64,000 nucleotides of DNA from Sialis fuliginosa. Taxonomy: Eukaryota > Arthropoda > Insecta > Megaloptera > Sialidae. The notes under the pieces were generated by a model. That model made no database searches and was not told where the DNA came from. It saw only the letters and a list, made by a program, of their open reading frames with translations. Of the stretch, positions 55,385 through 64,000 are shown in pieces. The stretch lies in contig OY540812.1 in NCBI GenBank assembly GCA_961205875.1, forward strand, positions 30,203,098-30,267,097, written 5' to 3'. The position numbers and the translations under genes are program-made. Position 1 is the first letter of the stretch. Each line of letters starts with the position of its first letter.

Positions 55385-56830
55385 TTAGCTTTTGCTTCCT
55401 CGCAATATCGAAGATACGAGAAGCTATGTGATCGTTTCAGATTGAGACAAAAAAAAAGTTCTCCAATTTCAAAATTTTAAATTTATTTATCCGTTTCACG
55501 TCAAGACAAACACTTTTCGTTCCGTGTCTGTCTGTCTGTCCGTGTGTCCGTGTATCCGTGTGTCCGTCTGTCCCCTGAATCCTTGTCACACGCATAACTC
55601 ACTGAACCGATATTATTGAAACTTGGTCGGATGGTTGGATTTGGTTTGAGGACGGTCCCATTTCAAAATCATCAAAATCGTGTGTAAGGGGAAGGGGTGA
55701 CACCCCAAAATATTTATTTTTTCAAGATATCTCAAGAACGACACATGTTACGAGAAAATTTTATAGAATATTTTTTGTAGAGAATTAAATTTCCTATAAT
55801 ATGGGTCTACTACGTTTATTGTAAAATATTCCCTTACAAAGATTTATCTAAATTAATTTTAAAAATTCGTGTTTTGTTTTTCTAAATTGATTAAGTGTCA
55901 TTTTGACGTTTTAAATGTCATTTTGGCGTTTTAAATGTCACTTTGACGTTTTAAATGTCATTTTGACATTTGCATAATTTAGATTTAGATTGAAATTGTC
56001 AAAAAATTAAAAATATATGAAAAAATATTCAGGTGCGTTTTAAGAAAAAATTCGAACTAAGATTTTTTAGTAAAATTTGTATAAAAATTAAATAGTTAAC
56101 CAATGCCAGGCAATTTATCTGAACACAATCGGTTTTAGTGAATTTAGCACGAGGAAGCACTGTGCATTTACTTGGCAGATGTTTTTAATACTGCACTCGA
56201 GTGATTGTAGTTTTGGCTGACGCCTCAACTAATAAAAATATTTTAGTTTTCCATGGCAATTGTGATTTTTATTCAATAATGATTAAAATGCGTTGTATCT
56301 TTGTTATGAGTAATTTTATTATCGAAAATACGAAAAGCTTTGCGATCATTTTGCTTCCTCGCAATATCGAATATACGATAAACTTTGTGATCGTTTTAGA
56401 ATGAGACAAAAAAAATGTTGTCCGATTTCAAAATTTTAAATTTATCTTTCCGTTTCACGTTAAGACAAACACTTTTCGTTCCGTGTCTGTCTGTCTATCC
56501 GTGTCCGTCCGTCCGTGTGTGTATCCGTATGTCCCCTGAATCCTTGTCACACGCATAACTCATGAACCACTGAACCGATATTATTGAAACTTGGTCGGAT
56601 GGTTGGGCCTGACTTGAGGACAGTCCCATTTAAGAATCATCAAAATCGTGTGTAAGAGAGAGGGGTGACATTCCAAAATATTTATTTTTCCATGATATCT
56701 CAAGAACGACACATGTTACGTGAAAATTTTATAGAATATTTTTTGTAGAGCATTAAATTTCCTATATATGATGTAGGTCACTTGTAAAGTATCTCTTGCA
56801 AAGATTTATCTCAATATGGTTTAAAAAATC
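55385..56830. repeat. Two direct copies of an about 0.5 kb dispersed repeat
   Basis: Copy 1 is about 55385-55870 and copy 2 about 56345-56830, in the same orientation. Shared blocks are GCTTCCTCGCAATATCGAA, ACACTTTTCGTTCCGTGTCT with a CTGT/CCGTGT run, 'CACACGCATAACTCA', 'CGATATTATTGAAACTTGGT' and 'TCAAGAACGACACATGTTAC'. They differ by point changes and small indels. Between them, at about 55896-55975, is a four-unit array of GTCATTTTGACGTTTTAAAT. Confidence 0.8.
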
Positions 56831-57354
56831 GTCATTAGATTTTTTAAATTGCTATTTATATTATTAATAATTTTGCGATTATACAAAAAACCATTATGCA
56901 TTTTCTAGACTAAATGAAAAATTCCATACCAACTTTTATTATTAACAATTAAAATCCCAGACCACCCCCACTGTTTCATATTTATCTCAACATCTTGCAT
57001 TAAAAAGTCTCATTTGAGAAAAGGGCAGTTCATAAATACATAAAAGACGCATCTAAAAGCAGTTTGTAAATAATTTAGTGGTGTAGACGTGACGTGAATA
57101 CACGTCGGCAAACATTAGCTAAGTTCTCCGTCCGCGTTGTTGGGCTCTTTGAAGCTTTTGTATAGTTCTGAGTAAACAGGAGTTGTATTTAATTAAACCA
57201 CATAATGTTCAACTTTCTACTTCCCTCTAATCTGTTATGAATACGACATTTTTAAACTTACTTTATAATTAAATTTATTTTTAGAATGCTATGAAATTAT
57301 ATTTATAAAGGAAGAAACTTACGGTTAAGTTTTTAATTATTAACTTAAATAAAA

Positions 57355-58250
57355 CGGACAAGATAGGGTTCCGTAGTCATTCTCACTACGATTTATAAAA
57401 AAAATAGTTATTTTTAAATTTTTCTTAAACTTTTTTTGCTACAGTGTTCGTTATAAATTTCATTGAAAGTAATAATTAAATTAAGCTATATTGTGGAATT
57501 TTCTCAAATTTTTTGTATCGATAGTTTAGATATTAGAAGATAACTGATAACTTCTTAAAAATGCAAATATACCGTGACTGAAGGGTAAAATCAAAAAGTC
57601 CGAAAACATTTTTCTTTGCATTTTAGGAGACCTAGCTAAAGACCCACTCAATGGGGTAAGTGAAAAAAAAAATTTAGTACACTTTTCAGTCAATGAGAGG
57701 GAGGGTTCGAAAATTTTTACAGTGTTCGTTATAATTTTCATTGAAAATACTAATTAAAAGCTACATTCTCTCTGATAACGACTTAAAAAATCAAATACAC
57801 TCACGGAAAAAATTAAAGGACCACCTAAATGTTATGAAAAAATTGCTCATTTTCAAAGTAATGCCCATAGGTCAAATATGATCCTTTTTTTACTTATAGG
57901 GTATGAAAATTGAAGGAAATTTTATCTTCTTTTCGAATTTAGGGGTATTTTTGTGTTATTAAACTTATTTTTGTAACCAAACCGTTTTATTTCATTTTAA
58001 GAGACTTATCTAAGGCATCCTACTCAATGGGGCAAGTGAAAAACAATTTAATACACTATTCAGTCTATGGGAGGGGGGTTCAAATTTTTTTTTAATCTCA
58101 TCAAATCTGTTTTTAGGACATCAATCTACGTCCGTATACCAAATTTCATCTTAATAGGTATATAAATGAGATAATGGGAAGGCTATGACATACAGACGGA
58201 CGGACAAAACTATAAGAGTTCCTAGTTTTTTACGGAACTCTAAAAATATA
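57355..58250. mobile_element. Dispersed-repeat copy interrupted by a mariner-type end
   Basis: Head 'GATAGGGTTCCGTAGTCATT' and tail 'AAAACTATAAGAGTTCCTAG' belong to the family at 13386 and 33826. At 57800-57960 it is broken by CACTCACGGAAAAAATTAAA followed by GGACCACC, a terminal motif familiar from insect Tc1/mariner elements. Only that one end is seen. Two further copies of the tail lie at 58290-58345. Confidence 0.6.
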
Positions 58251-59021
58251 TAATGACAAATTCGAGGGGGGTCTGATCCTCCCCTTTCCTTCATGAACAG
58301 AACTATAAGAGTCCCTAGTTTTTTACGGAACCCTAAAAATATATTAAAAATTCGAGGGGGGGGTCTGATCCTCCCACCCCTTCATGGATAAACCATTAAG
58401 TGTACCACAGTATTTTAGGGCCATCAAATTGACCAATTTGATGTATATAATATAATTAACAGTTTGTTTATTTACATATATAAACGTAATAAATTACTAA
58501 CATATTTAGTCAAATGAAATGTTTTCAAATTAACATATCTGCATAATTTATACGTTAAAATAATATTTGTATTTTCATGCGTTTCGCCATCACAACCCTA
58601 TGTTTTCACCGCTGAAGTGAAAGCAATTTATCAAGTCACGTCAACTGATGCTATTGTCAATGTTGATTGAACCATATTTCTGATCGTTTGAACATGATGT
58701 TTTATTTATTCAAATTTTTAAAGCGAAAGTTCTTATTTTTCAATTTATTTTTATAACTAAAAAGAAGATTGACATATCTATTAATTTAGCAATGTAATAA
58801 ATCCTAAATATTTCTTCATTTTAATTAATGTTACATCAAGACGCTGTCAAAATTGACGAGAAAAATAATTATTATTAAGTTCCACACTTGGAAACGAAGT
58901 CATTGCAATAACTGTAAAAATAACTATATTTTTAATGACAGATATTTTGGTGTCCATTTTAATTTTATAAATTCTTGATACTACAATAGATACATAATAT
59001 ACTCTTACGATATATGATATA

Positions 59022-59412
59022 CATAGTGTATTCCAAGTTGATTAAGACATAGGAAATTTAACATGGAAACAATTAGAAATGTTGTAGTAACCTTTGGTCA
59101 AATTTAACAATGTGTGATTGGTGCATTTTGAAATGCCACCTCGAAACTAACTGATCAATTTTAAATTAATCAACATTTTTTTGTTCTCAGCTTTAATTTC
59201 ATTAATTTAAGCATCCTAGATAAAATTATAATAATATTTTTTGGGAGATATAAATTTGAAAACAAAATACTAATTACAATTTTATTAAATTTTGTGGCGG
59301 CATTTCAAAATGCACATATCACACGTCGTTAAATTTGACCAAAGGTTACTACAACATTTCTAATTGCCCCCATGTTAAATTTCCTATGTCAATCAACTTG
59401 GAATACACTGTA
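59022..59412. mobile_element. MITE, about 390 bp, with about 115-bp terminal inverted repeats
   Basis: Left arm: GTGTATTCCAAGTTGATTAA, then GACATAGGAAATTTAACATG, then AAATGTTGTAGTAACCTTTG and 'GCATTTTGAAATGCC'. The right arm is its reverse complement, ending in CAACTTGGAATACAC at about 59408. About 90% of positions pair by eye. Loop about 160 bp, AT-rich, non-coding. Confidence 0.85.
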
Positions 59413-60619
59413 TAGGTAAACTTATGGTTCTTTATAGCGAAAAACAGTTGCTATACAATTCTGAGTGTGGCATGAATTGCACAATATTGCTTGCGAGCAC
59501 TTTCAAATGGGGTATTCATTCTGTGGTAGTATCTATGGATTTGTTTTGTAATTTAGAGCAGTGATACTTATACAACTTATTATAACACAGTTGGCGACTC
59601 TGACCATACAAAATAATTTTCATTAATACATATTTCGTTTAATACCGTTGGTGTTAACCTACCACATATGTGCGAAACATGTTAAACACTTCATGAAACT
59701 TCAAAGGAACTGTCAGATAAGTTTAATACCCCATTTGAAAGTACTTGCACTTGCAAGTTTTATAACTTTTGTATGACATAACTTAAATTATATTATTTTT
59801 CTAGATTATATCAGGTGGAACAAACTTAAAAAGTTGATCGAGAAAAATATTTCAAGCAAAAAAGTTTATATAAGCATGTGTCGTGAGGGAGCTACAGACC
59901 CCCAAAAATTTTACCTAAAATTAGTTTTTATTTAATATCTACATATATAGAGAACTCATTTGTTGTGACACAGTAATGAAAGATACGGTCAGATACAGTG
60001 TCAGATTTTTGATACGAAATTGTTACATTTATATAATTGACTGTTTTTACTTTTTCTATATTAAATGTTGATTTTATATATTTACTTAATACGACTCTTG
60101 CATAATAATATCAAATTAAAAGTTTTTATATGAGTAAATAGTTATAATACGGTTGGTTTAAATGCTTATTATTCAAAGTAGAATATTGTACAAATTGTAA
60201 GATTCCGTTTATTAATAATAATTTAATTAGACGTAGCTACATTAATTATTATTATTATTGTATTGTGGAAACCGTTTGAGCAAAGTCCATATAAAAAACT
60301 TCATATATAGACACTGTTATGCAGTAATGTATCAATCCACAGGGCTCGTTTAGAGATCTCGACGTTTTTATTTTAATGCGCGCAAAAAAATACATTTGTG
60401 ATTTTGTTACATTTATTTTTATTGGAAAAAACTAATTTTTGGTTAAATTTGTTTTTATTTTTAAAAGTTCCCTATGTATACAATGTTTATTTTGACATGA
60501 AACGAAAATATATTTTTGAAATCAGAGACAAAATTTTTTTCTCACTTTCAGAAATGATGACATAACTTATTTCTTTCTTATACAGGTATCCAGTAACTTT
60601 TTTTGATCACTATATACTA

Positions 60620-61430
60620 TATCCTCAAACAAGAATCCATCAATATGAGTCACGATCTTTGTGCGAAATCCGAAATCACCTATACCAAGCTTGTCTAACC
60701 CGCGGCCCTCGAGGAGCATTGGTGCGGCCCGCGAGGATAATAATAAAAAAAAAATGTATATAGTAATTTTACATTTAAATTCCTTAGTACGACTAAAAAA
60801 AAGGTCTTCAATTTTTATTTTTCCTAATGTAACTCGCTATTTATTCAATAAAAATAAAGAATAGAAATTGACGTGACTAAAAAAAAAAAAAGTCCTCAGT
60901 TTTATATTCTGGCCTATGGCCCGTAGTAAATTAAATTAAATTAAATTTCTGTTATGCGGCTCAGAAGGTTGAAAAGGTTGGACACCTATGACCTATACCA
61001 TGGCTTAGGCCTACGATAGACTACTTAGCTCCATAGCATGTTCCATTTTGGCTAATAGGAGGAAATTTTTTTTGTAATTTCGATTTGAATATTCCCAGAA
61101 TAGAAAAATTTAAATTTTACACGTATAGTAAACTGCTGATTTCAGCAAATTTTTGTACGGTACCTAAGTGTATTACAACTTCATTATATCGTAAAATAAA
61201 CGTCGAATTCGGTTTTCTCATGCCAAAAAAAAGCCAATACACATTTTCAAGCATGGAGAATGGAATTGTATGGAATATTATGGGAATATTCAAATCGAAA
61301 TTACAAAAAACTTTTCCTCCCATTAGCCAAAATGGAACATGCAATGGAGCTAGTCTATGGTAGGCCTAAGCCACGGTATAGGTGATTTCGCTCAAAGACC
61401 GTAACCCATATTGATGGATCCTTGTAAGTT
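60620..61430. mobile_element. Foldback element carrying a nested hAT-like MITE
   Basis: The outer left arm CAAGAATCCATCAATATGAG, then CGATCTTTG..GCGAAAT..CACCTATACC, pairs with the right arm GGTATAGGTGATTTCGCTCA, then CATATTGATGGATCCTTG. Inner blocks CATGTTCCATTTTGGCTAAT and ATTAGCCAAAATGGAACATG also pair, as do TTTGTAATTTCGATTTGAAT and its complement. The left arm is split by the element at 60686-60990. Confidence 0.8.
60686..60990. mobile_element. hAT-like MITE, 305 bp, with 8-bp target duplication
   Basis: Begins CAAGCTTGTCTAACCCGCGG and ends AAGGTTGGACACCTATG. The octamer ACCTATAC is duplicated at 60678-60685 and 60991-60998. The TGTCYAACC terminus with GCGGCCC next to it is the pattern of animal hAT elements in which 'GGTTGGACA' is terminal. 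It interrupts the left arm of the surrounding foldback, so it inserted later. Confidence 0.85.
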
Positions 61431-61437
61431 CTTTTTA

Positions 61438-61942
61438 AGGCCTCGCCCAAGGTATATAAAAACAAGGTAGTCTCATCAACTCCTTGACCAATCAGCGGTC
61501 GCGCGGGAATTGACGTCACTTGGGGGATTCAAATGTTATAAATGTATAATAGAATATCAATTACAAAAAAAATCCTTTATTTATTCTTGTTTTCGTATTT
61601 TTTGATATTTTAACAACACATACAATCAAATAAGTACAAATTCGACATTGCAAAATCATAAAAAGCTATCAGAATCACATAAAGTATTGCCAACTTAAGA
61701 ATAGTAAAAATGATGCTTCCCTTCCCGAATAGACCAAATTGTCTGTGATAGCTTTTTTTATGATTTTGTAATGTCGAATTTGTACTTCTTTGATTGTATG
61801 TGTGTGTTGTTAAAATATTAAAAAATATGAAAACAAGAATAAATAAAGGAATATTTTTTTGTAATTGATATTCTATTATACATTATAGCTGATTGGTCAA
61901 GGAGCTGATGAGACTACCTTGTCTTGATATACCTTGGGCCTC
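61438..61942. mobile_element. Foldback element, about 505 bp
   Basis: GGCCTCGCCCAAGGTATATA and AAGGTAGTCTCATCAACTCC at the left pair with GGAGCTGATGAGACTACCTT and TATACCTTGGGCCTC at the right. Inner blocks 'ACAAGAATAAATAAAGGAAT' and 'ATTCGACATTGCAAAATCAT' pair as well. The left arm has an extra GC-rich insert (GCGGTCGCGCGGGAATTGAC, about 61495) absent from the right. Confidence 0.8.
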
Positions 61943-62399
61943 AACTTAAAAATTTGTCCGGGCCCTTAATTTGTAGTTACGCCACCGATTTTGGATATGA
62001 ATGAGGAAGCAAAACATACAATATATTAAATAATACCTAATACCCAAATAATTCCAGAACCATAACATCTCAAGTAGGTAAGTACATACATATTATTTGA
62101 AATCAGTGAAACTTTATAAAACCTGAGTGGAGCAAATATTGCATTGAAATGAAGCGGCAAGAATGGAGTGGTTTCTAAATAAAGAACAATACACACCACA
62201 AGTGTGGGCTTATGTAATGGTGTAAGATAATAGCAGCCGCGTTTGACAGATGCACCATATGTATTTATACACACTCACACACACACTATCTATGATACTT
62301 CCTGGTTCTAGTTTTAATGTTATTTTTGTGTTTAATTTAATTCCCACTTTAATATATTATTTTTAATTCGAAACACAGGGCTGTATTTAAGGTATATTA

Positions 62400-62535
62400 A
62401 ATAGGTTAGGTTATACAGATTTTTGTTATGATAGTCGATAAAACAGGTTTTTAGTTTAGTATTTGCACGCTAGATGTCACTAAAATAACCTAAACAGACA
62501 GACAGACAGACTTACATTTATATTAGTATGGATTG
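62400..62535 (+). repeat. Partial relative of the 20412-20719 retroelement
   Basis: Shares 'ACAGATTT.TGTTATGATA' and 'GTCGATAAAACA' and ends with CAGACAGACAGACAGACTTA and ATTTATATTAGTATGGATT, the same tail type as the copy at 20412. The middle is deleted. Confidence 0.55.
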
Positions 62536-62718
62536 TAATTGTCATTTAGGGCTTTACAAGAGACGTCACGAGATGAGACGGGATTTAGGTTTAAGTCTTG
62601 TCTTGGTATCGGTTTTTGCAGCACTCGAAAAAATTCTAAATAGTCTTTAATGCCCAAACCAAATTCTTTCTACAAGGTGTTAAATCGTTATGAATTTGGT
62701 AAAGATGCTATCCTTTCC

Positions 62719-63315
62719 TTGGTATATGGGCAAATCCACAGAACGTGACCGCTTTGGGGGAACGGCAATAGTGCGCGTGTGGGAATGTATATTACCCACC
62801 CATAAGTACACGAACTCAAAGTATACTTTATTGTGGATGTAAACATGGAGTTACAAGTCGATTGCTTGATTCATATAAAAACTGCAGCACAATTTGCATT
62901 GAAAAATCGGTTATTTTCACGTTTTCAGAATGGAACTTTTAAAAAAAGAAAAATTCATACCACCGCAATTTTCTCAGATTCAAACCAATGAATATGAAAT
63001 TTTTACTGGAAATGTTTTTTGGTACAATGAACCTTTTCCCGGAGTTTCAAAGGCGCACACCTCTTACATTTCATATGCGCGATTGTTTTATCCAGCGAAC
63101 GGCAATTTCAGCGTTTTTATTTGGTTTATTTGCTGTAACTTTTGGAACATCCGAAGCACACTCCTGAAATTGAGACCAATTATTCTTCTCTTTGTTACGA
63201 AGATTTTGAGACGACATAGAAGAGTGTGCGTTCAATGTTCCATTTTGAAGAAGCATTTGAGTATTTTAATTTAAAGCTAATGCGGCCATGTTCTGTGGAT
63301 TTGCCCATATACCAA
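62719..63315. mobile_element. Element of about 597 bp with 34-bp terminal inverted repeats
   Basis: TTGGTATATGGGCAAATCCA, then CAGAACGTGACCGC, at the left pairs with GCGGCCATGTTCTG, then TGGATTTGCCCATATACCAA, at the right. The interior is not a hairpin and contains open frames on both strands (62930-63274 plus, 63071-63256 minus) that I cannot match to a transposase. A non-autonomous DNA transposon is the simplest reading; the target duplication is not evident. Confidence 0.75.
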
Positions 63316-64000
63316 TCACCACGGCTTTTGAATACGTATTTCTACATTTACTTATTGTTAGTGGCACAACTTTTATTTTAATATGTTCTAGCTATTATGG
63401 ACCTTTCCAATATAATATAAAAAGTTGATTATTTCATTTTTTTTAAATCATTAATAAATAAGTTGTAGATAATATTTAATATCCCCTAAAAATTCAAAAA
63501 TTGATAAGTTATTTTCTTTAGAGGCATTTTGATTCTAAATATAAGGAAATATCAAAATTGATACGTTCATCAAAATTCCAATTTAGAAAATTATTATTAT
63601 TATTATACAGTATACATCGACTAAAAACACATTTTTTTTTGTACACATTTTATTTTTTGTAATAAAATGTTCAAATAAAAATTAACACCAACTCTGTCCT
63701 CAATTAATTCAATTAAAGTATTTACTATTTACATATTACATATACCTTAATAATGATTTCATGAATTAAAAATTTCCTTATAGAATAGTTAATTACAAAT
63801 ATAGATAAACATGTGGCTAAAGAACAATTATGTACCAAAACTGTTCATATTGTTTAAAAAGAATAATGACGGCTTATTTCACAATTTTAATGTAATGTAT
63901 TTAAAATATTATGCTATATTAGATGCAACATATTATATTAATATTATAATAATGTATACCTATGTAGTACATCGGTGTTTTTTAATTTATATTATGTGAA

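Larger units (their letters stand above)
48836..64000. other. Long non-coding tract: intron and/or intergenic DNA above the coiled-coil gene
   Basis: I found no exon here that I can support on either strand, although the coiled-coil gene must have upstream exons. They may lie beyond the right edge. Contents are dispersed repeats and MITEs listed separately. Notable small pieces are an insect-type repeat with GAACCTCCTCCTTTTTGAAG then TCGG (about 49210-49365), a (TG)n run at 51950, and CpG-containing patches at 53080 and 61490 that belong to repeats. Stretches 49400-50330, 54000-55370, 58260-59020, 59420-60600 and 63320-64000 show nothing recognisable. Confidence 0.6.

Noticed and set aside
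57060..57180. Possible first exon of the coiled-coil gene (slightly GC-richer patch)
   Set aside because: No open frame with fitting splice phase or coiled-coil composition; not supportable without transcript data.
60661..60864. 67-aa frame with 'NPRPSRSIGAARED'
   Set aside because: Spans the boundary of the nested hAT MITE and derives from its GC-rich terminus.
62930..63274. 114-aa plus-strand open frame
   Set aside because: Lies wholly within a terminal-inverted-repeat element and matches nothing I recognise; noted under the element instead of as a gene.
1..64000. tRNA, rRNA or other structured RNA genes
   Set aside because: No A-box/B-box arrangement or cloverleaf, and no rRNA-like block, could be recognised by eye; a covariance-model scan would be needed to exclude small RNAs.

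Overview
This is an AT-rich (visibly about 70% A+T), intron-rich, repeat-laden eukaryotic nuclear window, most probably from an insect. Three protein-coding genes lie head to tail on the minus strand. Dispersed repeats such as the one ending in a TTTCGCATTTATAAT tail with GTTCGCG near its head (20.4-20.7 kb) and the 'CTCCTCCTTTTTGAAGTCGG' repeat (49.3 kb) are of kinds I associate with insects, especially Lepidoptera; the order is an inference, not proven.

Layout. (1) 46-817: the 5' three coding exons of a TPRG1-like (hSac2-domain) gene that runs off the left edge. (2) 818-3072: a spacer with two hairpin elements. (3) 3073-37005: a complete, intact VPS13D gene. I could join 49 coding exons with GT-AG junctions and continuous phase, giving about 12,708 nt of CDS and about 4,235 codons. 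It has the N-terminal chorein region, a long rod, a UBA domain, the six-repeat VAB region, a ricin-B-like beta-trefoil, the ATG2-C-like region and a PH-like C-terminus. (4) 37006-44652: an intergenic spacer dominated by a 3.3 kb foldback element containing a 178-bp tandem array. (5) 44653-48062: the last six coding exons of a coiled-coil protein I could not name, ending in a possible PDZ ligand (QTDV). Its 5' exons are not visible in the window. (6) 48063-64000: about 16 kb of intron and/or intergenic DNA with no exon I can support, full of nested MITEs.

The most notable content is the non-coding DNA. It includes many hairpin or foldback elements, four hAT-like MITEs each with a perfect 8-bp target-site duplication (TSD), a pair of nested Harbinger-like elements retaining a scrap of transposase, and a decayed pogo-like transposase C-terminus inside a VPS13D intron. 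Introns of VPS13D carry two element-based foldbacks of 1.0-1.8 kb and several minisatellites, yet the coding frame is clean throughout.

The two recognisable genes are not functionally linked by any evidence here. VPS13D is a bridge-like lipid-transfer protein of ER-mitochondria and peroxisome contacts; TPRG1-like proteins are small hSac2-domain proteins. No prokaryotic, viral, CRISPR or rRNA feature was seen, and I did not find a convincing undescribed biological system. Coordinates of exon ends come from hand-splicing and may be off by 1-2 nt.
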